Source of the DNA: DASYQD01 sp036005845
Lineage (GTDB): Bacteria; Acidobacteriota; Thermoanaerobaculia; Multivoradales; JAIOJS01
Assembly (NCBI GenBank): GCA_036005845.1
Contig: DASYQD010000057.1
Location: 1-38,541 of the forward strand
DNA: 38,541 nt
Direction of reading: 5' to 3'
The notes beneath the pieces were generated by a model, which was given only the letters and a program-made list of their open reading frames with translations, did no database searches and was not told the origin of the DNA. A program made the translations under genes and the position numbers. This document shows positions 25,069 to 33,619 of this stretch, in pieces; position 1 is the first letter of the stretch, and each line of letters opens with the position of its first letter.

Positions 25069-28000
25069 TCACGCTCGGGCCGCGACCGTTTCCGGCTTCG
25101 GCACGCCGGGCTGCGTCACCACATCCGGCTCTTCCTCCGCCGCGCCCTTGCGCCCGCGCGACAGGCTGGGGAAGGTCTTCGCCAGCCACTTCTCGAAGCC
25201 GTCCATGTAGACGTAGAAGACCGGCGTCACGAACAGCGTCAGGAGCTGCGAGAACACCAACCCGCCGACGACCGCCAAGCCCAGCGGTCGCCGCGACTCC
25301 GCGCCGGCGCCCAACCCGAGCGCGATCGGCAGCGTGCCTACGAGCGCCGCCATGGTGGTCATCATGATCGGGCGGAAGCGCACCAGCGACGCCTCGTAGA
25401 TGGCGTCGCGCGCGCCCATGCCCTTGTGGCGCTGTTCGATGGCGAAGTCGACCATCATGATGCCGTTCTTCTTGACAAGCCCCACGAGCATGATGACGCC
25501 GACGAAGGCGTAGAGCGACAGCTCCTGCCGGAAGATGAACAGCGTCGCCAGCGCGCCGAAGCCGGCGAGCGGCAGCGCCGACAAGATCGTCAGCGGGTGG
25601 ATGAAGCTCTCGTAGAGGACGCCGAGCACGATGTAGATGACGAGCACCGACATCAGCAGCAGCACGCCGAGGCCCTGCATCGACGACTGGAACGCTTGCG
25701 CGGTGCCTTGGAAGTTGGTCTGCACGGTGGCCGGCAGCACCTGCAACGCGAGGTCGTTGACGCGCTTGACCGCTTCGCTCAGCGCCGTGCCCGGCGCCAG
25801 GTTGAACGACAACGTCACCGCCGGGAGCTGGCCCGAATGGGCGACGGTGAGCGGTCCCACCGAGCGCTGAAAGCTGGCGATCGCCGCCAGCGGCACGAGC
25901 TGGCCGCTGCCGCTCCTGACGTAGAGCTTGCCGAGCGCGTCGGGGTCGCGCTGGTACTCGGGCAGCAGCTCCATCAACACGTCGTAGGCGTTGTTGGGCG
26001 CGAAGATGGTGGAGACGCGGCGGCTGCCGTAGGCCGAGTAGAGCGCGTCCTCCACCTGCCGCACGGAGACGCCGTAGCTCGACGCCTTCTCACGGTCGAC
26101 CGAGAGCAGCACCTGCGGGTTCCTGATGTGGAGGTCGGAGTCGACGTCGAGGAACCCCGGCAGCTCCTTCATCTTCGCCAACATCGCCGTGGAGGCGCGG
26201 TAGAGCTCGTCGGTATCGCCGGCCTGCAGCGTGTACTGGTACTGCGCCTGCGTGAAGCGGCCGCCGAGCCGGATCGGCGGCGGGATCTGCAGGAAGACCT
26301 GCAGCCCGGGGATCACCGAGAGCTGCTTGCGCAGCTCGCCCATCACCTGCTCCGCCGGCGGCCGCGTGCCCAGCGGCTTCAACCGCATGAAGATGGTTCC
26401 CGAGTTGTTGCCGCCGCGGCCGGCGAAGGACATGAACTGCTCGACCGCCGGGTGCGCCTGGACGATGGCGGCCGCCTGCTGCTGGAGGCGCATCATCGCG
26501 TAGGGCGAGATCCCTTCGGCCGCCTGGGTGAAGGCGAGGATCGAGCCGGTGTCCTCGTTGGGCAGGAAGCCCTTCGGCACCTTGACGAAGAGCCAGCCGG
26601 TCAACACCAGCGCGATGGCCAGGAAGAGCATGGTGATGCGCTTGTGCGCCAGCGACCAGGCGAGGCCGCGGCCGTAGCCGTCGCGGCTCTTGTCGAAGAG
26701 CCGCTCCGACCAGTTGTAGAGGCGGCCGTGGCGCTCCTCGCTCGGCGGCCGCAGGAAGCGGCTGCACAGCATCGGCGTCAGCGACAGCGAGACGAAGCCG
26801 GAGATCAGGACCGCCATGGCGATGGTGACGGCGAACTCGTGGAAGAGCCGGCCGAGGATGCCGCCCATGAACAGCACCGGCAGGAACACCGCGGCGAGCG
26901 ACAGCGTCATCGACAGGATGGTGAAGCCGATCTCGCGCGCGCCGCGCAGCGCCGCCTCGAACGGCCGCTCGCCGTGCTCCATGTGGCGCACGACGTTCTC
27001 CAGCATGACGATGGCGTCGTCGACGACGAAGCCGACCGAGAGGGTGAGCGCCATCAGCGACAGGTTGTCGAGGCTGTAGCCGAGCAGCGCCATCACCGCG
27101 AAGGTGCCGATGATGGAGAGCGGCAGCGCCAGCGCCGGGATCACCGTCGCCGACAGGTTGCGCAGGAAGAGGAAGATGACCAGCACCACCATCGACAGCG
27201 CCAGCCAGAGGGTGAACTTGACGTCGTTGACCGAGTCCTTGATCGACACCGAACGGTCGAAGAGGACGTTGAGCTTGGCCGAGGCGGGGAGCTGGCTCTC
27301 GAAGCGCGGCAGCAGCGCGCGCACGGCGCTGGCGACCTGCACGGTGTTGGTGCCCGGCTGGCGCTGCACGGCGAGCACCATCGCCCGCTGGTCGATGTAC
27401 CAGGCGGCGGCCTTGTCGTTGGCGACAGAGTCGAGCACGCGGCCGAGCTCCTGGAGGCGCACCGGCGAGCCGTTCTTGTAGGCGACGACGAGCGGCCGGT
27501 ACTCGGCAGCGTGCTCGAGCTGCCCCCGCGACTCGATGGTGAAGGCGCGCTCGTTGCCATAGAGCGTGCCGGTGGGCAGGTTGACGTTGGAGTTCGAGAT
27601 GGCGGTGCGCACCTCGTCGATGCCGACGCCGCGCGAGGCGAGCGCGTTGGGGTCGAGCTGCACGCGCACCGCGTACTTGCTGGCGCCGTAGACCTGCACC
27701 TGCGCCACGCCGGGCACCGTCGAGATGCGCTGCGCCATCATCGTCTCGGCGTACTCGTCGAGCTGCGACAGTGGCAGCGTCGGCGAGGTGAGGGCGAGGT
27801 AGAGGATCGGCGAGTCGGCCGGGTTCACCTTCTGGTAGACGGGCGGGTTGGGCATGTCCGCCGGCAGGTTGCCGCCGGCGGCCGCGATCGCCGCCTGCAC
27901 GTCCTGCGCGGCGGCGTCGAGGTCGCGCGAGAGGTCGAACTGCAGAGTGACGGAGGTGAACCCCTGGCCGCTCGACGAGGTCATCTGCGACAGGCCGGCG

Positions 28001-28275
28001 ATGGTCGAGAACTGCTTCTCGAGCGGCGTCGCCACCGACGAGGCCATCGTCTCGGGGCTGGCGCCGGGCAGCGACGCCGACACCTGGAGCGTGGGGAAGT
28101 CGACGTTGGGCAAGTCCGACACCGGCAGGCCGCGGTAGGCGACGATGCCGAAGAGCAGCAGCGCGCCCATGAGGAGCGTCGTCATCACCGGGCGGCGGAT
28201 GAAGATCTCGGAGAGACTCATCCCTTTGGCGGGGCCGGCTTGCGCATCGCGCGCGGAGCTGGGGTACTCGCTCAT
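25069..28275 (-). CDS. RND efflux permease, HAE1 (MdtB/MdtC/MuxB-like)
   Basis: A full-length 1068-aa inner-membrane proton-driven drug exporter, the pump of a tripartite system. The N-terminal FIRRPVMTTLLMGALLLFG helix, the porter domain with DLPNVDFPTLQVSASLPGAS, and the SVGFVVDDAIVMLENVVRH segment with the proton-relay Asp pair are all present. A second large periplasmic loop and six more helices follow, ending in a charged tail. Residue patterns are nearest the MdtB/MdtC and MuxB/MuxC group. ATG 28275 overlaps the adaptor stop as ATGA. Only one permease gene is present, so the pump is probably a homotrimer. Substrates are not predictable beyond typical antibiotics, solvents or lipids. Confidence 0.95.
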   Translation of the reverse strand: MSEYPSSARDAQAGPAKGMSLSEIFIRRPVMTTLLMGALLLFGIVAYRGLPVSDLPNVDFPTLQVSASLPGASPETMASSVATPLEKQFSTIAGLSQMTSSSGQGFTSVTLQFDLSRDLDAAAQDVQAAIAAAGGNLPADMPNPPVYQKVNPADSPILYLALTSPTLPLSQLDEYAETMMAQRISTVPGVAQVQVYGASKYAVRVQLDPNALASRGVGIDEVRTAISNSNVNLPTGTLYGNERAFTIESRGQLEHAAEYRPLVVAYKNGSPVRLQELGRVLDSVANDKAAAWYIDQRAMVLAVQRQPGTNTVQVASAVRALLPRFESQLPASAKLNVLFDRSVSIKDSVNDVKFTLWLALSMVVLVIFLFLRNLSATVIPALALPLSIIGTFAVMALLGYSLDNLSLMALTLSVGFVVDDAIVMLENVVRHMEHGERPFEAALRGAREIGFTILSMTLSLAAVFLPVLFMGGILGRLFHEFAVTIAMAVLISGFVSLSLTPMLCSRFLRPPSEERHGRLYNWSERLFDKSRDGYGRGLAWSLAHKRITMLFLAIALVLTGWLFVKVPKGFLPNEDTGSILAFTQAAEGISPYAMMRLQQQAAAIVQAHPAVEQFMSFAGRGGNNSGTIFMRLKPLGTRPPAEQVMGELRKQLSVIPGLQVFLQIPPPIRLGGRFTQAQYQYTLQAGDTDELYRASTAMLAKMKELPGFLDVDSDLHIRNPQVLLSVDREKASSYGVSVRQVEDALYSAYGSRRVSTIFAPNNAYDVLMELLPEYQRDPDALGKLYVRSGSGQLVPLAAIASFQRSVGPLTVAHSGQLPAVTLSFNLAPGTALSEAVKRVNDLALQVLPATVQTNFQGTAQAFQSSMQGLGVLLLMSVLVIYIVLGVLYESFIHPLTILSALPLAGFGALATLFIFRQELSLYAFVGVIMLVGLVKKNGIMMVDFAIEQRHKGMGARDAIYEASLVRFRPIMMTTMAALVGTLPIALGLGAGAESRRPLGLAVVGGLVFSQLLTLFVTPVFYVYMDGFEKWLAKTFPSLSRGRKGAAEEEPDVVTQPGVPKPETVAARA

Positions 28276-29492
28276 CGCTCACCTCCCGGCGCCGCGGCCG
28301 GAACCGCCGCGGGCGCGCCACCGCTGGCTTTGATCGTCACCTTGGCGCCCGGTACGAGCCGGAGCTGGCCGTCGGTGACCACCGTCTCGCCGCCCTCGAG
28401 CCCTTCGGCGATGACGACGTCGTCGCCGACGCTGCGCGCCACTTTCACCGGCCGCGACTCCACCGTCTGGTCGGGCTTGACGACGAAGACGTAGTCGCCC
28501 TGTTGTCCCGATTGCACCGCGCTTTCGGGCGTCACGACCGCTTGCTCTTCGCCGAGGCGCAGCGCCACGTTGACGAGCTCGCCCGGCCACAGGCCGCGGT
28601 CGGCGTTGTCGACCGTCGCCTTGAGCTGGATCGTGCCGGTCTGCGGGTCGATGGCGTTGTCGACGAAGGTCAGGCTGCCGTTGCGCGAGACGCCGCCGCT
28701 GTCGCGTACCTCCACCGCCAGCTGGCCGGCGGCGGCGCGGCGGCGCACCTCGCCGAGGTACTGCTGCGGCACCGGGAAGCGCACGTCGATGGGCGCCATC
28801 TGGTGCAGCACGACGAGGGTGTCGTCGTTGGCCTTGACGTTGTTGCCGGCGTGGACGATCAAGGCGCCGGCGCGGCCGTCGACGGGCGAGTGGATGGTGG
28901 CGTAGGAGAGCTGGAGGCGCGCGTCGGCGACCGTCGCCTCGTCGGCGGCGAGGTTGGCCTTCTGCGAGCGCGCCTCGGCCTCGGCCGCGTCGTACTGCTC
29001 CTTGGTGACGAAGTCCTTGGCCACCAGCTCGTGGTAGCGCGCCGCCTGCCGCGCCGCGTTGTCGGCGAGCACGCGGTCGCGCAGGAGACGCGCCTGCGCC
29101 GACGCGAGCGTCGTCTGGAAGGGGCGCGGGTCGATGGTGAAGAGCACGGCGCCGCGGCGCACCTCTTCGCCTTCACGGAAGTGGACGCGCATCACCTCGC
29201 CGCCGACGCGCGAGCGCACCTCGACGGTGGACTTCGCTTCGACGGTGCCGGTGGCGGCGAGGTCGAGCGGCGCCGACTCGCGGCGCGCCGCGGCGACAGA
29301 AACCGGCACCGGCGGCTTCGGCGGCGGACCGGCGTCCTTCTTGCCGCAGGCGCCGGCCGTGATGGCAAGAAGACCTACTGCCGTCATCGCGAGGCCGCGA
29401 AGCGGCCGTGGCGATCTCGATGTCGAGGTTGCTTCGTCGCTGCGCTCCTCGCAACGACGTTCAAAGAGATTGGTGCGTGAAACGTAGGTCAT
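28272..29492 (-). CDS. RND periplasmic adaptor lipoprotein with a repeat-derived N-terminus
   Basis: Membrane fusion protein that joins the RND pump to the outer-membrane channel. The 406-aa frame starts at ATG 29492, which overlaps the OMF stop as ATGA, and its stop overlaps the permease start in the same way. Lipoyl/hairpin motifs include VEVRSRVGGEVMRVHFREGEEV, LSYATIHSPVDGRAG and the beta-barrel PQTGTIQLKATVDN. Residues about 12-37 are encoded by a dispersed palindromic repeat (CEERSDEA ... LAMT). Just after it comes AVGLLAITAGAC, with C49 as likely lipidation site. The repeat either extends the signal peptide or moves translation to the repeat-borne ATG (29387, M36). The Arg residues before the hydrophobic core come from the repeat. 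The rest looks intact and functional. Confidence 0.9.
   Translation of the reverse strand: MTYVSRTNLFERRCEERSDEATSTSRSPRPLRGLAMTAVGLLAITAGACGKKDAGPPPKPPVPVSVAAARRESAPLDLAATGTVEAKSTVEVRSRVGGEVMRVHFREGEEVRRGAVLFTIDPRPFQTTLASAQARLLRDRVLADNAARQAARYHELVAKDFVTKEQYDAAEAEARSQKANLAADEATVADARLQLSYATIHSPVDGRAGALIVHAGNNVKANDDTLVVLHQMAPIDVRFPVPQQYLGEVRRRAAAGQLAVEVRDSGGVSRNGSLTFVDNAIDPQTGTIQLKATVDNADRGLWPGELVNVALRLGEEQAVVTPESAVQSGQQGDYVFVVKPDQTVESRPVKVARSVGDDVVIAEGLEGGETVVTDGQLRLVPGAKVTIKASGGAPAAVPAAAPGGER
29383..29458. repeat. 76-bp dispersed palindromic repeat (CEERSDEA type) inside the adaptor gene
   Basis: The element begins GTCATCGCGAGG and ends CTCCTCGCAACGAC. Its two 34-36-base arms are imperfect inverted copies of one another around a GATGTC centre. 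Translated on the minus strand it reads C-E-E-R-S-D-E-A ... R-G-L-A-M-T, a sequence I recognise from many bacterial proteins in which this repeat has inserted. Here its length and phase keep the adaptor frame open. Family and mobility mechanism are not determined. Confidence 0.8.
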
Positions 29493-31006
29493 GGCGTGGT
29501 TCCGGTGGGAGTCGGAGCGGGGGAAGGAGCAGTGAGCGTGGGGACGAGCTCGGCCGGCCCGGCGGCGGCGAGCGTGCCGGTGTCGTGGGCGAGGCGCGAC
29601 AGCGCCAGCAGCCAGTCGGCGCGCGCGAGCACGATCTCCGCCCGCGCGTTGGCGAGCGCCGTCTGCGCCGTCAGGACGTCGAGGATGCTGCCGACGCCTT
29701 CGTGGTAGCGGCCCGCGGCGACGCGCGCCGATTCGTCGGCGGCGGCGAGCAGGTCCTGCGCCGTGGCGAAGCGCTGCGCCGCTGTCTGCAGGTCGTAGTA
29801 GCTGGTCCACACCTGCAGGCGCACGTCGTTGGCCAGCGCGTCGGCGCGGGCGTTCTCTTCCGCCGCCTCGGCGCGCGCCTTCGCGACGTCGTAGTGGTGC
29901 TCGAAGCCGGAGAAGAGCGGCACCCGCACCTGCAGCGACGCGGCGTAGTTGTTGCCGGGGTCGCGGTCGGGCGTCAGGTAGTAGAGGCGGTTGGCGTTGC
30001 TGTTGAGCGACAACGTCGGCAGGCCCTCGGAGCGCTCCTGCGCGATGCGCTGCGCGGCGGCGCGGGCGCGGGCGCGGGCGGCCAGCAGCTCGGGGCGATT
30101 GCCGAGCGCGCGGTCGAGCGACTGCTCGATGCCTTGCGAGGCGGCGACCACCGGCACCTGCTCGTCGAGCGGCGCCGCTTCGACCGGGATGTCGGCCGGC
30201 AGGTTCATCGCCGTGGCGAGGGCGCCGCGGATGACGTTCATGTCGCCCTGCGCCGTCTGCAGGCGGAGCTGCACCTGCGACACCGCCGTCTTCGCCTGCA
30301 GCACGTCGGCGATGGTGGCGAGGCCGGCGTCGTGCCGGCGCTGCGCCGCCTCGAGGTTGGTGCGCGCGCCGTCGAGGTCCGCCTGCGCCGCGTCGCGCAG
30401 GCCGCGGGCGCTCACGTACTGGTAGAACGCCTGCGAGACGTCGAGGACGACGTCCTGGATCGCCTGGTTGTGGGAGAAGTTGGCGGCGACCAGGCTCTCG
30501 CGCGCCTCGGCGACGTCGGCGGCGCGGCCGCCGAAGTCGAGCAGCAGCCAGGTGAGGTCGAAGGCGGGCACCAGCGTCGTCTGCTGGAAGACGAACTGGC
30601 CGCCGCCGACGGTGCCCTTCTGCCGCTGCGCGGTGCCGGTGAAGTTGAGATCGGGGTAGAGCTGCGAGCGCTGGCTGCCCACCTCGGCGGCGGCGGCGCG
30701 CGCCGCTTCCCAGGTGACGCGCGTGCGCGGGCTGTTGCGCAGCGCGAGGTCGATGGCGAGCGGCAGGGAGACCTGGCCGTTGGGCAGCGCGGCGAAGACC
30801 TGCGGCGCGGTGATCGGCGGGGTCGTCGACGGAGCCGGGGACGGTGCGGCGGTCGTGCTCGCGACGAGCTCGGCCGGCGGCTCCCACGGCTGGTCGGCGG
30901 CGGGTGCGACGCGCAAGTCTCCCGTTCGCGCCGACGCGCAGCCGAGGAGTTGGAGGCAAACGAGCGCGGCGGCCGCGCCCAAGGCGGTGGCAAGGGATCG
31001 CTGCAT
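29489..31006 (-). CDS. Outer-membrane efflux channel, TolC/OprM family lipoprotein
   Basis: A 505-aa outer-membrane factor starting at ATG 31006, 11 bases after the TetR gene's stop. Residues 1-22 carry a lipoprotein signal with lipobox LLGC (C22-C23 region). A Pro/Thr-rich linker (about 45-75) precedes two OEP domains. The family pattern repeats: LAIDLALRNSPRTRVTWEAARA, then LDGARTNLEAAQRRHDAGLATIADVLQAKTA, and again in the second half, AAADESARVAAGRYHEGVGSILDVLTAQTALANARAE. Its position ahead of the adaptor and pump genes makes a complete OMF-MFP-RND export machine. The gene's stop overlaps the adaptor start by four bases. Confidence 0.93.
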   Translation of the reverse strand: MQRSLATALGAAAALVCLQLLGCASARTGDLRVAPAADQPWEPPAELVASTTAAPSPAPSTTPPITAPQVFAALPNGQVSLPLAIDLALRNSPRTRVTWEAARAAAAEVGSQRSQLYPDLNFTGTAQRQKGTVGGGQFVFQQTTLVPAFDLTWLLLDFGGRAADVAEARESLVAANFSHNQAIQDVVLDVSQAFYQYVSARGLRDAAQADLDGARTNLEAAQRRHDAGLATIADVLQAKTAVSQVQLRLQTAQGDMNVIRGALATAMNLPADIPVEAAPLDEQVPVVAASQGIEQSLDRALGNRPELLAARARARAAAQRIAQERSEGLPTLSLNSNANRLYYLTPDRDPGNNYAASLQVRVPLFSGFEHHYDVAKARAEAAEENARADALANDVRLQVWTSYYDLQTAAQRFATAQDLLAAADESARVAAGRYHEGVGSILDVLTAQTALANARAEIVLARADWLLALSRLAHDTGTLAAAGPAELVPTLTAPSPAPTPTGTTP

Positions 31007-31017
31007 GCGGTTGGGGT

Positions 31018-31680
31018 TCAGGCGGCGGCGGCGGTGTCGTTGGCGAGGGCGCGGATGCCGGCGACGGAGAAGCGCACGGTGTGCGCGACGAGCTCGGGCA
31101 GCTTGCGGCGGCCGTTGCCGTCGGGCAGGCAGCGCTGGAGGTTCACCGCGTGCAGGAGCTGGCCGATGAGCGAGTGGATGCTCAGCTGCGCGTCCTCGCG
31201 CGACAGCTCGGGGCAGACCTGGGCGAGGGCTTCCATCAGCGCGCGCTCCATCGGCTCCACCATCTCGGCGTGGAAGATCTCCGGCGGCAATTGCGGGTCG
31301 ATGAGCTCTTGAGCCAGCAGCAGCAGCCAGAAACGGCCGGAGCTGTCCTCGACCAGCGGCGAGACGAAGGCGCTGGCGAACGCCTGCACCAGCAGGTCGA
31401 GCGTCGCGTCCTTGCCGGCGCTGGCGAGCGCCGCGTCGATGGCGTCGAGCCGGTGCTTGCGCATGGCGCGCAGGCGGCGCAGGAAGACCTCGCGGTAGAG
31501 GTTGTTCTTGCCGCCGAAGTGGTAGTTGACAGCGGCGATGTTGCACGAGGACTCGCGGGTGATGTCGCGCACCGAGGCGGCGCGGAAGCCCTTCTCGGCG
31601 AAGAGGCGCTCGGAGGCGTCGAGGAGGCGTTCGCGGGTGTGGGCGCTGTCGGGGTTGGTGATCGGGGGACGGTCGGGCAT
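31018..31680 (-). CDS. TetR-family repressor of the RND operon
   Basis: A 220-aa regulator with an N-terminal TetR HTH (about 14-60): TRERLLDASERLFAEKGFRAASVRDITRESSC followed by the recognition helix and NYHFGGKNNLYREVF. The C-terminal ligand domain resembles the CerR/DUF1956 type (SIHSLIGQLLHAVNLQRCL). The start ATG 31680 follows AAGGAG nine bases away. It is the first gene of the efflux operon and reads through into the OMF gene with 11 bases between, so it very likely controls its own operon. The promoter is well defined upstream (31722-31750), with a 10-bp palindrome in its spacer as a candidate operator. An inducer cannot be predicted. Confidence 0.92.
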   Translation of the reverse strand: MPDRPPITNPDSAHTRERLLDASERLFAEKGFRAASVRDITRESSCNIAAVNYHFGGKNNLYREVFLRRLRAMRKHRLDAIDAALASAGKDATLDLLVQAFASAFVSPLVEDSSGRFWLLLLAQELIDPQLPPEIFHAEMVEPMERALMEALAQVCPELSREDAQLSIHSLIGQLLHAVNLQRCLPDGNGRRKLPELVAHTVRFSVAGIRALANDTAAAA

Positions 31681-31721
31681 AGCGGCGGGCTCCTTTCGCA
31701 GGAGGTGGAATGAAACACTGA

Positions 31722-31750
31722 ATTAAAACGCGCGTTGGCTGACGTGTCAA
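31722..31750 (-). promoter_or_regulatory. Sigma70-like promoter and candidate operator of the tetR-efflux operon
   Basis: Minus strand: -35 TTGACA (31750-31745), 17-base spacer, -10 TTTAAT (31727-31722). The perfect 10-bp palindrome AACGCGCGTT (31727-31736) lies in the spacer next to the -10 box, where a bound TetR dimer would block RNA polymerase. This is the most consensus-like promoter in the window. The divergent EEP gene starts 71 bases beyond. Confidence 0.7.
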
Positions 31751-31820
31751 GCATCAGGCGACGAACGGCGGCGGCGCCGCGTCACCTCTATGGTGTCCGC
31801 TTTGCTGATACGCACCAGCG

Positions 31821-32561
31821 ATGCCGCGGTTGCGTCTGATGACCTACAACGTGCGCGCCTGCACCGCGTTCGGTTGCGGTGGAGAGGTGGACCGCGTGGC
31901 AGCGGCGATCGGCGCCGCCGAGCCCGACGTCGTGGCGCTGCAGGAGGTCGAGGCGGGCGTCGCGCGCAGCGGCTTTCGCGACCAGACCGAGGAGCTGGCC
32001 GCGAAGCTCGGCTGGCAGTCGCACTTCCAGCCGGCGATGAAGGGCGACGGCGGCGGCGCCTTCGGCAACGCGCTGCTGAGCCGGCTGCCGCTGCGGCTGG
32101 TGGGGAGCGGGCTGCTGCCGCAGCTCCTCGTCGGCGTCGTGCGCGAGCCGCGCGGCATCTCCTGGCACGCGGTGCAGGTCGACGGCCGCGAGATGCAGGT
32201 GCTCGTCACCCATCTCGGCCTCACGCGACGCGAGCGGCTGGCGCAGATCGAGGCGTTGCTCGGCCCGCTGTGGATGGGCGATCCGCGCTGCGCCGCGCCG
32301 CGGCTCCTCTGCGGCGACCTCAACTGCCGCCCCGGCTCGCCCGAGCACCGGCGGCTCGAGGAGTCGCTGGTCGACGCGGTGCTCGTCTCGCCGCCGGCCG
32401 CCGGCAGCGCTACCTTTCCGGCGCTACGCCCGCTGGTGCGCCTCGACCACGTGCTCGTCTCGCCCGACGTGCGCGTCCACCGCACCGAGGTGCCGCGCCG
32501 CCGCGAGCTGCGTCGCGCCTCCGATCACCTGCCGCTGGTGGTCGACCTCGAAGTCCCGTGA
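31821..32561 (+). CDS. Endonuclease/exonuclease/phosphatase (EEP) family hydrolase
   Basis: A 246-aa cytoplasmic protein (no signal peptide) with the EEP motif series: LMTYNVRACTAFG, LQEVEAGV (metal-binding Glu), ILVTHLGL-like VLVTHLGLTRRER, LLCGDLNCRPGSPE, RLDHVLVS and the final SDHLPLVVDL. These motifs bind Mg and hydrolyse phosphodiesters or phosphomonoesters. Members include nucleases, sphingomyelinases and inositol phosphatases; similarity to sphingomyelinase/YafD-type enzymes is visible, but the substrate is open. It is divergent from the tetR operon and lies just before the PI-PLC-like gene, which is convergent with it (25 bases between stops). Both act on phosphodiesters, perhaps by coincidence. 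Confidence 0.9.
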   Translation: MPRLRLMTYNVRACTAFGCGGEVDRVAAAIGAAEPDVVALQEVEAGVARSGFRDQTEELAAKLGWQSHFQPAMKGDGGGAFGNALLSRLPLRLVGSGLLPQLLVGVVREPRGISWHAVQVDGREMQVLVTHLGLTRRERLAQIEALLGPLWMGDPRCAAPRLLCGDLNCRPGSPEHRRLEESLVDAVLVSPPAAGSATFPALRPLVRLDHVLVSPDVRVHRTEVPRRRELRRASDHLPLVVDLEVP

Positions 32562-32586
32562 GCGTCGGCTCTGCCGATCCGTGCGG

Positions 32587-33462
32587 TCAATTGGTCCGGA
32601 TGATGAGCGTGTTGAGCGCTGCCGTCTCGAAATCCGTGATCACGATGCCGAACCGCCCCGACGTGTGGTCGTTGAAGTAGGTGGTGAGCTGAGGGTTGAT
32701 GTCAGCCGCGACGCGATCCGGGAAGTCGTTCTCGATGACGCCGGCACCGCTGCCGAAGTTGACGAACAAGACATCGGCGTTTCCCGCCGCCGATGCCTCT
32801 ACCAGGAGCTTCCTGATCTTGTTCCACTTCTTGGCTCGCGAGCCGACGCCGGTCTGGTCGTAGTAATCCTGGATCCGCAACTCCGGCGGGCCGGCGATGG
32901 TACGCGTGCGGTTGTTCGGGAAGCCGTTGTAGGCATCGATACCAACTGCGGCGGCCGTGTTTGCCGTCAGCTCGAATCGCCGGAAGAGCACGATCTTGCC
33001 GCGCACCTGGTGGAGCTGGGGAATCGCATTTTGCAGGTAGAAGATGCCGGCGGCGGTGGCGTAATCGCTGAAGCGTGCCTGAAAGCTCTTGCCGGCCGGG
33101 TTGCCCGAGCTCGGGGCATCGTCCTCCTTCTTGACCGACATGATGATCGTCTCGGTCGGCTGGGCGGTCAGGAAGTTGCTGCAGGTGGTCAGCACGCTCT
33201 GGAACGTCAGGCCCAGGGACACGTCTTCGTGATAGAGCGCGAACGCACCGTTCGTATATCCGACGCGAATGTCGAGGAACCTGATCCCGTCAGTCAGCTG
33301 CTCCGCGATGCTGCGCGTCTGCGTCCTGAGGCGATTCTTCGTCAGGTCCAAGTCCGCCTGCGGATCCTTCGCTCCTGAGTCGTGGGTGCCCGGGATCGAC
33401 AGCTCGCTGAGCTTCTTCGAGCCCGGCACGGCGCCCATCCAATTGGTGAGATCGGTCGGCAT
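32587..33462 (-). CDS. Phosphatidylinositol-specific phospholipase C X-domain protein, without signal peptide
   Basis: A 291-aa protein matching bacterial PI-PLC: WMGAVPGSKKLSELSIPGTHDSG with the general-base H27, IRFLDIRVGY, and LYHEDVSLG with the general-acid H78. RGKIVLFRRF and a later DYYDQTG stretch follow. Bacterial PI-PLCs cleave phosphatidylinositol or GPI lipids and are usually secreted; this one begins directly with MPTDLTNWMGAVPG and has no signal peptide, and the frame upstream is closed. It may act in the cytoplasm, be released by lysis or another route, or have a non-PI substrate. It is divergent from the DUF885 gene across 157 bases. Its GC and codon use look a little less extreme than its neighbours. 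Confidence 0.9.
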   Translation of the reverse strand: MPTDLTNWMGAVPGSKKLSELSIPGTHDSGAKDPQADLDLTKNRLRTQTRSIAEQLTDGIRFLDIRVGYTNGAFALYHEDVSLGLTFQSVLTTCSNFLTAQPTETIIMSVKKEDDAPSSGNPAGKSFQARFSDYATAAGIFYLQNAIPQLHQVRGKIVLFRRFELTANTAAAVGIDAYNGFPNNRTRTIAGPPELRIQDYYDQTGVGSRAKKWNKIRKLLVEASAAGNADVLFVNFGSGAGVIENDFPDRVAADINPQLTTYFNDHTSGRFGIVITDFETAALNTLIIRTN

Positions 33463-33619
33463 GACAACCCCTTTCTTCCAGCGGAAGCCCGCCTCCGGAG
33501 TGGAGGCGCGCGAAACGATGCCGTCATCCTAGGGCACCTGAGAGGTCCATGACCAGCGCCGCGCGCTGAAACCTTGCGGCCCTCGCCGCGTAGATTCGAC
33601 GGAGCTCAACGGAGACCGC

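Noticed and set aside
24958..28494. Plus-strand open frame of 1178 codons opposite the RND genes
   Set aside because: Low-complexity His/Arg/Glu/Val translation with no domain pattern; the minus-strand RND and adaptor genes explain the region fully.
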